A DNA stretch of 64,000 nucleotides. Source: Pedobacter segetis. GTDB taxonomy: Bacteria > Bacteroidota > Bacteroidia > Sphingobacteriales > Sphingobacteriaceae. The notes under the pieces are model-generated. The model searched no databases, was not told where the DNA came from, and was given only the letters and a program-made list of their open reading frames with translations. Positions 53,314 through 61,344 of the stretch are shown piece by piece (positions within the stretch are counted from its first letter, which is position 1; each line of letters starts with the position of its first letter). A program made the position numbers and the translations under genes. The DNA lies in assembly GCF_016623585.1 (NCBI RefSeq), contig NZ_JAEHFY010000011.1, forward strand, positions 1 to 64,000, given 5' to 3'.

Positions 53314-54529
53314 GAAAGTATCTGACATAGAACTGATCCGTAAATACTTAAACGGACAACTAAGCCCTGCTGAAATGAACAGTTTGGAAGCTAGGGCTTT
53401 GGATGATCCTTTTTTACAGGATGCCCTAGACGGTTTCTCTGAATTTGGTTTAAAAGATCCTGATATGAACGATCTAAACTATCGCTTGAATGAGAAGCTA
53501 AGCAAAAAAGAGAAAATTATTGGTTTAAATTGGGGAGTAAAACAATGGGGAATTGCGGCATCTATTATTCTGGCACTTACCTTATCTGCGATTTATTTTA
53601 ACCAAACCCCCAACAATAAAAATATTGCCTTGGCAGATTTGCAAAAAGCAAAGCAAATACCCGATGATGAAAAGATAAAAACAGATACCCCGACAAATAA
53701 CGATAAGGGGCAAAACAATTATCCTGAAATAGAAAACGATAAAAAAGAGCAACAAATAGCCATTTTAAACGATACCGAATACCCAGAAACAAAAAAAGCC
53801 TTTTCGCCAGGAACCGGTATTACCTTAGAGCAAAAAGAAACTATGGCTGATGCCAATATGGATAGCGATGAAGCAGCGGCCGCACCAACTTTAGAAAAAG
53901 AAAAAATTGCGGCAATATCTGCCAAGCAAGAAAATTTGATGGCAGCAAGATCAATGAAATCTGCCATTGCTGCCCCTCAAACCATTAACATAAAAGGAAG
54001 GGTAATAGACGAAAAAGATAGTGCAGCAATACCCGGCGTTTCGATAAGAAATTTAGCTACCGGTAATGTTACCCAAACAGATGCCCATGGAGAATTTGAT
54101 ATAGAAGCCCCAAAGAACAGCAAATTGGCAATCAGTTACATAGGTTATGAAACCATAACCAAAAGCATTGAGAACGATTCTCTGAATATAGCCTTAAAAC
54201 AAGATAAATCTCAACTTTCTGAAGTAGTAGTTGTGGGCTATGGAACCCCAAAAAGCAATGAAAATTTAATTGCAGGCCCTAAAAAAGGATGGGCTACTTT
54301 TAGGAAATATTTAGATGATGAAGCAAAAAAAGCAGATCTGAACGGGGGCGAAGTACAGATAGAGTTTGTGATACAAGCAGATGGGAAACTCACTGATTTT
54401 AAAGTTTTAAAAAGTTTTAATGCCATTGCAGATGAAAAAGCCGTAAATTTAGTGAAAGACTTTTCTGGAGGTTGGAACGGCTCTGCCGATAAAACCCCTC
54501 AAAAAGCAAGTGTTACCGTTAAATTTTAG
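53306..54529 (+). CDS. Chimeric anti-sigma-like membrane protein with SusC-type module and TonB-like C-terminus
   Basis: A 407-residue single-pass membrane protein. The cytoplasmic part (1-79: DIELIRKYLNGQLSPAEMNS, LEARALDDPFLQDAL) has the zinc-less anti-sigma look. The membrane helix is about 80-98, followed by a charged periplasmic linker to about 225. Residues 226-305 form a carboxypeptidase-regulatory-like domain, and LSEVVVVGYG at 304-313 is the same motif as the SusC TonB box. The last 85 residues (VQIEFVIQADGKLTDFKVLK and later NLVKDFSGGWNGSADKTP) match the TonB C-terminal fold. The GTG start overlaps the sigma stop by 8 bases; no ATG is available before residue 24. Such an arrangement could link envelope state to sigma release. 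Confidence 0.75.
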   Translation: MIKKVSDIELIRKYLNGQLSPAEMNSLEARALDDPFLQDALDGFSEFGLKDPDMNDLNYRLNEKLSKKEKIIGLNWGVKQWGIAASIILALTLSAIYFNQTPNNKNIALADLQKAKQIPDDEKIKTDTPTNNDKGQNNYPEIENDKKEQQIAILNDTEYPETKKAFSPGTGITLEQKETMADANMDSDEAAAAPTLEKEKIAAISAKQENLMAARSMKSAIAAPQTINIKGRVIDEKDSAAIPGVSIRNLATGNVTQTDAHGEFDIEAPKNSKLAISYIGYETITKSIENDSLNIALKQDKSQLSEVVVVGYGTPKSNENLIAGPKKGWATFRKYLDDEAKKADLNGGEVQIEFVIQADGKLTDFKVLKSFNAIADEKAVNLVKDFSGGWNGSADKTPQKASVTVKF

Positions 54530-54538
54530 TGATCAATT

Positions 54539-56410
54539 ATGAATAAACTGCTGTTATTTATCCCAGTATTAATGCTTTCTTGCACTCAAAACAAAAAGAA
54601 AACAACTAATGAAAAAGAGGTAAGGCCCATAGAAAGAAAAGATCCCCATTCATATTCTGAACCCGATAATTGCGTGGTTAAGCATTTAGACCTAAAACTT
54701 AACGTAAATTTTGACACACAGATCTTAAATGGCGAGGCCACCTGGACAATTAGTAAAACAGGGAAGATCGATGAGATGATTTTTGATACTAAAGGGTTAA
54801 ACATAGAAAAAGTAACCTTAGATGATGATACCAAAAACGCTTTTTATGCTTTAGGCGATGAAGAGGAATTTATAGGGCAACCGTTAAGCGTGGAGATTAC
54901 CCCGAAAACAAAAAAAATACATATTTTTTATTCTACCAGTAAAGATGCAGCCGCTTTACAATGGTTAAACCCGCAACAAACAGCAGGCAAAAAATTCCCT
55001 TATCTGTTTACACAGTCAGAAGCTATTTTGGCCCGTACTTGGCTCCCTTGTCAGGATAGCCCATCAATCAGGTTTACTTATAATGCCGATGTAACTGTCC
55101 CTAAAGAGCTTTTAGCTTTAATGAGCGCAGAAAATCCTCAACAAAAAAATGATTCTGGCGTTTATCATTTCGAGCAAAAACATGCTATCCCTTCTTATTT
55201 AATGGCCTTGGCCGTAGGCGATATCGCTTTTAAAGCGATTGATAGAAGAACCGGAGTTTATGCAGAACCTTCAGTATTACCTAAGGCGGCTTATGAATTT
55301 GCCGATATGGGTAAAATGGTTTCTGCTGCCGAAAAAATCTATGGCGATTACCGTTGGGGACGCTATGATGTATTGGTGTTGCCGCCAAGTTTCCCTTTTG
55401 GAGGGATGGAAAACCCGATGCTGACTTTTGCCACACCAACGGTTATTGCCGGCGACCGCTCTTTGGTAAGCTTAATTGCCCATGAACTCGCTCATAGCTG
55501 GAGCGGCAATTTGGTTACCAACGCCACCTGGAACGATTTCTGGCTAAACGAAGGTTTTACGGTTTACTTTGAGCGTAGGATCGTAGAACAACTATACGGT
55601 AAAGAAGAAGCTAAAATGCAAGAGGTTTTAGGTTATAACGATTTAAAAGAAAGCATTGAAGAAATGGGCGCAACCAACCCAGATACTCGGTTAAAAGTTG
55701 ATTTTACGGGACGAGATCCAGATTTAGGGGTAACCGACATTGCTTATGAAAAAGGTTACTTCTTTTTAAAGAATATTGAAAAAGCAGCAGGTAGAGAAAA
55801 ATTTGATGCCTTTTTGAAATCTTATTTTAACGAACATGCTTTCACAAGTATGGGCAACGATGCTTTTTTAGCAGAATTAAACCAAAAACTCATTAAAAAT
55901 GATGAAAGTTTAAAGAAAAAAATAAACTCTTACGCTTGGGTCTATCAGCCGGGTTTGCCAAAAGATTTTGTTGCGCCCGTTAGCCAAACTTTTAACAAAA
56001 TTGATAGCTTACAAAAAAAACTGGCCTCAACCCAAGATCCAAAAGGATTAAGTAAAACAATAGGTTCTACCAACGAGAAGTTATATTTTATACGCACCAT
56101 TCCTGCTAATACAAGTTTAAAATTAATGGCGGCAATTGATCAGGAGTTTGGTTTTACCAATTCTGGTAATGCAGAAATACAATGCGCTTGGTACACTTTG
56201 GCAATTAACCAAAATTATAAAACTGCTTTCCCGGCCATGAAAGATTTCTTGATAAATGTAGGGAGAAGAAAGTTTTTAACACCAATTTATAAAGCATTGA
56301 TCAAAACGCCAGAAGGGAAAAAGATGGCTTTAGAGATCTACAAACAAGCAAGGCCAAATTATCATTCTGTGGCTTACAATACTTTAGATGAGCTATTAAA
56401 ACCTCAGTAA
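54539..56410 (+). CDS. M1-family aminopeptidase, lipoprotein
   Basis: A 623-residue zinc metallopeptidase. Lipobox VLMLSC puts the mature Cys at residue 15, so the enzyme is membrane-anchored in the envelope. Motifs are the GGMENP substrate motif at 288-293 and HELAH at 315-319 with the third zinc ligand E338 in WLNEGFTVYF. The C-terminal helical region resembles the leukotriene-A4-hydrolase-like M1 group. It lies 9 bases behind the anti-sigma-like gene, so it belongs to the sigma operon and may be part of the response it controls. Confidence 0.92.
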   Translation: MNKLLLFIPVLMLSCTQNKKKTTNEKEVRPIERKDPHSYSEPDNCVVKHLDLKLNVNFDTQILNGEATWTISKTGKIDEMIFDTKGLNIEKVTLDDDTKNAFYALGDEEEFIGQPLSVEITPKTKKIHIFYSTSKDAAALQWLNPQQTAGKKFPYLFTQSEAILARTWLPCQDSPSIRFTYNADVTVPKELLALMSAENPQQKNDSGVYHFEQKHAIPSYLMALAVGDIAFKAIDRRTGVYAEPSVLPKAAYEFADMGKMVSAAEKIYGDYRWGRYDVLVLPPSFPFGGMENPMLTFATPTVIAGDRSLVSLIAHELAHSWSGNLVTNATWNDFWLNEGFTVYFERRIVEQLYGKEEAKMQEVLGYNDLKESIEEMGATNPDTRLKVDFTGRDPDLGVTDIAYEKGYFFLKNIEKAAGREKFDAFLKSYFNEHAFTSMGNDAFLAELNQKLIKNDESLKKKINSYAWVYQPGLPKDFVAPVSQTFNKIDSLQKKLASTQDPKGLSKTIGSTNEKLYFIRTIPANTSLKLMAAIDQEFGFTNSGNAEIQCAWYTLAINQNYKTAFPAMKDFLINVGRRKFLTPIYKALIKTPEGKKMALEIYKQARPNYHSVAYNTLDELLKPQ

Positions 56411-56435
56411 TAATGAAATTCTAATTTCTCAGCTA

Positions 56436-56472
56436 TAAATCTTCGTTCTGTATAATGCAGAACGAAGATTTA
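56436..56472. terminator. Hairpin after the M1 peptidase gene
   Basis: A perfect 15-base stem TAAATCTTCGTTCTG/CAGAACGAAGATTTA (56436-56450 and 56458-56472) with a 7-base loop lies 26 bases past the stop, between convergent genes. The sequence right after it is A/T-rich but has no clean T-run. Confidence 0.6.
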
Positions 56473-56506
56473 TAATAAAATATGCTGTCTCAAAAATGAA
56501 AACTTT

Positions 56507-56531
56507 GTCATGCTGAATTTATTTCAGCATC
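56507..56531. repeat. Palindromic intergenic repeat, copy 2
   Basis: A 25-base block built on ATGCTGAA/TTCAGCAT, exactly the reverse complement of 521-545. The pairing CAAATTGGAT (reverse strand) also flanks both copies. Nearby CGAAACAAGTTCGGGATGAC (about 56580) looks like another extragenic repeat fragment. Confidence 0.65.
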
Positions 56532-56641
56532 CAATTTGAATGTTTATAATCTAGATGGCAACTTATTCTGATAAGATTCCGAAACAAGTTCGGGATGACA
56601 AATATTATGTTTAAGACAATATTTTTTTAAAACTAATTAGC

Positions 56642-58048
56642 TTACAAACCAAAGTATTCTTTGGCATTGTTGTAAGAAATATCCTGTACAATCTTACCGA
56701 TCCATTTTTCATCATCCGGCACTTGCCCATTTTCCATTTCGTTACCTAAAAGGTTGCATAAAATTCTACGGAAATACTCATGTCGAGGATATGAAAGGAA
56801 ACTTCTAGAATCTGTTAACATCCCTACAAAAGTGCTTAAAACACCCATGTTTGATAATGAGTTCAATTGTTTTTCCATCCCGTCTTTTTGATCCAAAAAC
56901 CACCAGCCAGAGCCAAACTGTACCTTACCTTTTATCTTTCCATCGGCAAAGTTTCCAATCATGGTTGCAAAAACATCGTTATCAGCAGGGTTTAAATTGT
57001 AGATTATTGTCTTGGCCAATTGATCGTCTAAACTCAAATTTCCTAAGAAATTAGATAAGCTTGTTGCCTGGCTAAAATCGCCAATAGAATCGTAACCTGT
57101 ATCGGGGCCTAATTTACGCATCATACCATGGTTATTATTTCTTATTGCACCCAAATGGAACTGTTGCACCCAACCTTTTTCGTGATAAATTTTACAGATC
57201 TCCGTCAGTACGTAACCTGCAAAAGCATCAGGATCAGAGAAAGAATCCGCATCGCCGCTCAAGACCTTTTCGAACTCAGATTTTTGCGCATCAGTCAAAG
57301 TAACTTTTGAAGGAATGGTGTTTAAACCATGATCAGAAATGGAAGCTCCATGGGCCTCAAAAAACTCAATCCTGTTTCTTAAAGCACCTAATAACGATTC
57401 TAGGTCAATAATCTCAACTCCAGAAGCTACAGACAATTTTTGGATGTAAGCTCTGTAAGTTTTCACATCGCCGATCATCAATGATTTATCCGGGCGGAAA
57501 GAAGGCTTTACCTTAATTTCAAAACCTTGGTCTATAATTGCTTTGTGGTATTCTAAACTATCAGTAGGATCATCAGTTGTGCCTACCATAGCTACATTAA
57601 ATTTCTTTAGTAAACCTTGGGTAGAGAAATCTTTTTGCGCTAAAAGCTGATTGGTATGTACATAGATTTCTTTGGCCGAGTTCTCATTTAAGTAAGAATT
57701 GATCCCAAAAGGATTTTTCAATTCCATGTGAGACCAATGGAACAATGGATTACGCACCGTTGCCGGTACACATTTTGCCCAAGCCATAAACTTTTCTTCG
57801 TCGCTAGCATCGCCCGTAATGAAACGTTCGTTTACGCCCAAAGTACGCATGGCTCTCCACTTATAATGATCGCCCTTTAACCAAATTTCGGTAATACTTC
57901 TGAAGTTTTTGGCTTCAGCAATTTCTTGAGGTGGCAGGTGGTTATGGTAATCTATTATGGGTAAATCTTTTGCGTATTGATGATAAAGTATTCTAGCTTT
58001 TTCAGAATACAATAAAAAATCATCAGGGATTACTGCTCCATTTTTCAT
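56642..58048 (-). CDS. uxaC: Uronate isomerase
   Basis: A 468-residue cytoplasmic enzyme that converts D-galacturonate to D-tagaturonate (and glucuronate to fructuronate). The amidohydrolase-fold features are IIDYHNHLPPQEIAEAKNFR near the N-terminus, VAMVGTTDDPTDSLEYH, IKVKPSFRPD, QFHLGAIRNNNHGM, and the FVGMLTDSRSFLSYPRHEYF block near the end. It lies 130 bases behind uxaA on the same strand, the last gene of the galacturonate unit within the window. Length matches the family. Confidence 0.97.
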   Translation of the reverse strand: MKNGAVIPDDFLLYSEKARILYHQYAKDLPIIDYHNHLPPQEIAEAKNFRSITEIWLKGDHYKWRAMRTLGVNERFITGDASDEEKFMAWAKCVPATVRNPLFHWSHMELKNPFGINSYLNENSAKEIYVHTNQLLAQKDFSTQGLLKKFNVAMVGTTDDPTDSLEYHKAIIDQGFEIKVKPSFRPDKSLMIGDVKTYRAYIQKLSVASGVEIIDLESLLGALRNRIEFFEAHGASISDHGLNTIPSKVTLTDAQKSEFEKVLSGDADSFSDPDAFAGYVLTEICKIYHEKGWVQQFHLGAIRNNNHGMMRKLGPDTGYDSIGDFSQATSLSNFLGNLSLDDQLAKTIIYNLNPADNDVFATMIGNFADGKIKGKVQFGSGWWFLDQKDGMEKQLNSLSNMGVLSTFVGMLTDSRSFLSYPRHEYFRRILCNLLGNEMENGQVPDDEKWIGKIVQDISYNNAKEYFGL

Positions 58049-58178
58049 GTCTTTTTTTGTTCTGTATTTTGTTTAAATTTTAACTTTAAGATGGAAGCTT
58101 TCATAAATAAGTAAATCGGTATTTTGGTTTATTGATAAGTGTGATGTTTCCTTATCGTTAACATAGCGATTGATTAAA

Positions 58179-59828
58179 TTACAATGAAATTCCTCTTTTC
58201 CAAGGTATAAAATCATCCTGACCGTGTTTTACGGCACAAACTTCAACCTCACCGCTAGCTACCTGTATTACATAATTTAATATGCGTTCGCCGGCCTCAT
58301 AAATGGTTTCACCTTCATCAATAATTGTCCCCGTGTTTACATCAATAATATCGTTCATTTTTTTAAACAAGGTTGTGTTGCTTGCAATCTTAACCACCGG
58401 TACTATCGGGTTGCCCGTTGGCGTTCCCAAACCGGTTGTAAAAAGCACAACGTTTGCACCAGACCCAACTTCTGCCGTGGTAGATTCTACATCATTACCC
58501 GGGGTGCAAAGCAAATTTAAACCCGGTTTTGTTGCCTTTTCTGGATAATCTAAAATGGCCGCTACTGGCGAGGTACCACCTTTTTTTGCGGCCCCGGCAG
58601 ATTTTATCGCATCTGTAATTAATCCATCTTTTATATTTCCTGGAGATGGGTTCATATCAAACCCAGAACCTGCGTCTTCTGCTCTTGCAGCGTAAGTTTT
58701 CATCAATGATGAAAAACGTCTTGCGTCTTCGGTAGAAACGCATCTATCACTGATATTCTGCTCCACTCCGCAAAGTTCGGGAAATTCTGCTAAGATAACC
58801 TTACCTCCAAGGGCAACCAATAGATCTGAAGTGTAACCAATTGCGGGGTTTGCAGATATGCCAGAAAAACCATCGGAACCGCCGCATTCTAAACCAATGG
58901 TAATCTGGCTCAAGGGGGCTGGTTTTCTTTCTTGTAAATTTGCTTCCATTAAACCTGCAAAGGTTTGCTTTATTGCCAATGAAAGTAAATCTGCTTCGGT
59001 ACCTACCTTTTGTTGTTCTAAAATGTACATTGGTTTGCTAAAATCAGCATCCCTTTTTTTTATTTCTTCTTCTAAAATATTGATCTGTGCATTTTGGCAA
59101 CCTAAACTCAATACCGTTGCACCTGCTACGTTGGGGTGCGTTATATAACCCGCTAGTAAACCACAAAGTGTTTGTGAATCTTGCCTTATACCACCGCAAC
59201 CACCATCATGGTTTAAAAACTTGATCCCATCAACATTGGGGAAAAGCCTTTTAGATTTCTCTGTTTCGTTTTCAACAAAGATCTCTGTGTTTAATATGGC
59301 TTCCTTATCGGCACCAGCCTGATAAAGATCTATTAATTTATTAGCTTGGTTTTGATAGGTTTTTTTTCTGCCATAGCCTAATGGATGTATCAAAGCTTCT
59401 TGTAAAACCTCTAGATTTCTATTTTCGCAAAAAACCATGGGTATTACCAACCAATAATTTGCGGTGCCAACGCTGCCGTCTGCTCGGTAAAAACCATTAA
59501 AAGTGACGTTTTCCCACTTTTTTATATTCGGTTTTTGCCAATCTGTTTTCCGATCTCCGATCTCGAAAGAATTTGCGGCATGTTTAACGTTTTTGGTATG
59601 GATAAGATTCCCGGCTTTTAGATCGCTTTGCGCTTTCCCAACCAAAACACTGTACATGATTATCTCTTGCCCAGTAGATAAATCTTGCGTTAAAAATTTG
59701 TGCTTCGCTTTTACATCATCTAAAAGCGTTATTTTTTCATCTTGATAAATGATGATCTCGCCTTTAAACAAATCTGTTAAGGCTACCAGCAAATTATCTT
59801 TTGGATGTACTTTTAAAACCCTATCCAT
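58179..59828 (-). CDS. uxaA: Altronate dehydratase
   Basis: A 549-residue cytoplasmic enzyme that dehydrates D-altronate to 2-keto-3-deoxygluconate. The N-terminal SAF domain (about 1-90) begins VLKVHPKDNLLVALTDLFKG. The main domain has GYGRKKTYQNQANKLIDLYQ, the HDGGCGGIRQDSQTLCGLLA block, ATVLSLGCQNAQINILEEE, IGLECGGSDGFSGISANPAI and STTAEVGSGANVVLFTTGLG. It lies 3 bases after uxaB, tightly coupled. Length is normal for the fused form. Confidence 0.96.
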   Translation of the reverse strand: MDRVLKVHPKDNLLVALTDLFKGEIIIYQDEKITLLDDVKAKHKFLTQDLSTGQEIIMYSVLVGKAQSDLKAGNLIHTKNVKHAANSFEIGDRKTDWQKPNIKKWENVTFNGFYRADGSVGTANYWLVIPMVFCENRNLEVLQEALIHPLGYGRKKTYQNQANKLIDLYQAGADKEAILNTEIFVENETEKSKRLFPNVDGIKFLNHDGGCGGIRQDSQTLCGLLAGYITHPNVAGATVLSLGCQNAQINILEEEIKKRDADFSKPMYILEQQKVGTEADLLSLAIKQTFAGLMEANLQERKPAPLSQITIGLECGGSDGFSGISANPAIGYTSDLLVALGGKVILAEFPELCGVEQNISDRCVSTEDARRFSSLMKTYAARAEDAGSGFDMNPSPGNIKDGLITDAIKSAGAAKKGGTSPVAAILDYPEKATKPGLNLLCTPGNDVESTTAEVGSGANVVLFTTGLGTPTGNPIVPVVKIASNTTLFKKMNDIIDVNTGTIIDEGETIYEAGERILNYVIQVASGEVEVCAVKHGQDDFIPWKRGISL

Positions 59829-59831
59829 CTT

Positions 59832-61340
59832 TTATATATTAACGCTTTCTTTGATCATGAGTTGTTTGATGGATATTTTATCATCCATAAATTTTAGATA
59901 ATTGTTTACTGAGCTTTCAAAATGAGGGAATGATGTTAAATCTGTGCCCCAAAGCGAAACATCCGCTAATATCACATTAACAATTTTATCGGGGTTTTGA
60001 TGCCAAAAAGCAGTTACATATTCTGCTTCGCTATCATTTATCAAGTAATCTTGATCGCTAATTCTCCCATAAAATTTATTGTTTTTTTTGTCAGAAGGTT
60101 TCATAAACCTAATATATGCGGCAAAACCCAAAGCGATCAAAACTGGTGCCGAGCGATGGTTTTTGTAATGGCTTTTAAGAACAGGAACAACCCTCATGTT
60201 TAGTTTTGAGGTATAATTAGAGGTTATGCTTAGCCATTGGTGTTTGATATATGGGTTTCTAAACCTATCCAAAACGTTTGCTGCAAAAACATCTGTTTGT
60301 TCTTTTGAAACTTCATAAGGAATGGAAGGAGCTATTTCATTTATCATCAAATCACGGATATAGCTTTCCATATCTTCATCATCCATGGCAGATTTTACCG
60401 TATCGAAGCCTGCTAAAAATGCCAGACCACAACTCAAAGTATGTGTTCCGTTTAGCAGCCTTAATTTTAATTCCCTATGTAAATTTATATCCGGAGTAAT
60501 GATTACTCCGCTATCCGCTTTTGCAAAAGAAAGCTTCTCTTTAACTTTCTCGTTTCCTTCTATAGCCCAAAGACGGTAAGCTTCAGACATGATCAAAAGA
60601 TTGTCTTCATAACCAAGCCCATCTTTTATTTCATTCAATTGTTCATTATCTGGCTTACCCGGAACGATACGATCTACCAAAGAATTGCAAAAATGATTGC
60701 TCTCTTGCAGCCAGTTAATAAAATCTGGAGAAAGATTATTGCGCTCACAAAGCTTTAATAAAATGGTTTTTAATTTAGTAGCGTTATCTACGATCAATTC
60801 TGTAGGCACAATTACCAAACCTTTATCTATTGCGCCATTAAAAGTTTTGTACCTATGGTGTAAAATAGCCAATAACTTACCAGGAAAAGATGAAGGTGGG
60901 CTTGAATTTACATCATCATCTATTAAAGTAATCCCAACTTCTGTGGTATTGCTGATCACTATTTCTAGAGAATCACTTGCTGCAAAATCTAAGATTTGAT
61001 CCCATTGTTTACTTGCGGTAAGTACTCTGCTAATTGCAGATGAAACAATATTTTGTTCTATCGTTTTTCCTTTTTCTATGCCTTTAACACAAACGGTATA
61101 TAAATTATCCTGATGGTCAAATTCATCGGTATTGCCATGATCGGTAGATTTTACCACAACAATTCTCCCATTAAAAAAACCTTCCCTATTTGCTTTATCA
61201 ATAAAATAATCTGGTAAGCCACGCAGTAAAACACCTGTACCAAATTGTAAAACTTTCTCTGGCAAATCAAACAAGTTTGTTTGTGGCTTGGTTATGTTTT
61301 TTGATAAAACCAAACTTATGTTTTTCTTATTTAAAATCAT
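59832..61340 (-). CDS. uxaB: Tagaturonate reductase (mannitol dehydrogenase family)
   Basis: A 502-residue cytoplasmic NAD-dependent enzyme that reduces D-tagaturonate to D-altronate. Family features are QFGTGVLLRGLPDYFIDKAN at the start, VVVKSTDHGNTDEFDHQDNL and VISNTTEVGITLID, then VDRIVPGKP, and LRLLNGTHTLSCGLAFLAGF in the C-terminal domain. Its place between the GH105 gene and uxaA favours tagaturonate over fructuronate or mannitol as substrate. It lies 4 bases after the GH105 gene. Confidence 0.94.
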   Translation of the reverse strand: MILNKKNISLVLSKNITKPQTNLFDLPEKVLQFGTGVLLRGLPDYFIDKANREGFFNGRIVVVKSTDHGNTDEFDHQDNLYTVCVKGIEKGKTIEQNIVSSAISRVLTASKQWDQILDFAASDSLEIVISNTTEVGITLIDDDVNSSPPSSFPGKLLAILHHRYKTFNGAIDKGLVIVPTELIVDNATKLKTILLKLCERNNLSPDFINWLQESNHFCNSLVDRIVPGKPDNEQLNEIKDGLGYEDNLLIMSEAYRLWAIEGNEKVKEKLSFAKADSGVIITPDINLHRELKLRLLNGTHTLSCGLAFLAGFDTVKSAMDDEDMESYIRDLMINEIAPSIPYEVSKEQTDVFAANVLDRFRNPYIKHQWLSITSNYTSKLNMRVVPVLKSHYKNHRSAPVLIALGFAAYIRFMKPSDKKNNKFYGRISDQDYLINDSEAEYVTAFWHQNPDKIVNVILADVSLWGTDLTSFPHFESSVNNYLKFMDDKISIKQLMIKESVNI

Positions 61341-61344
61341 GATA

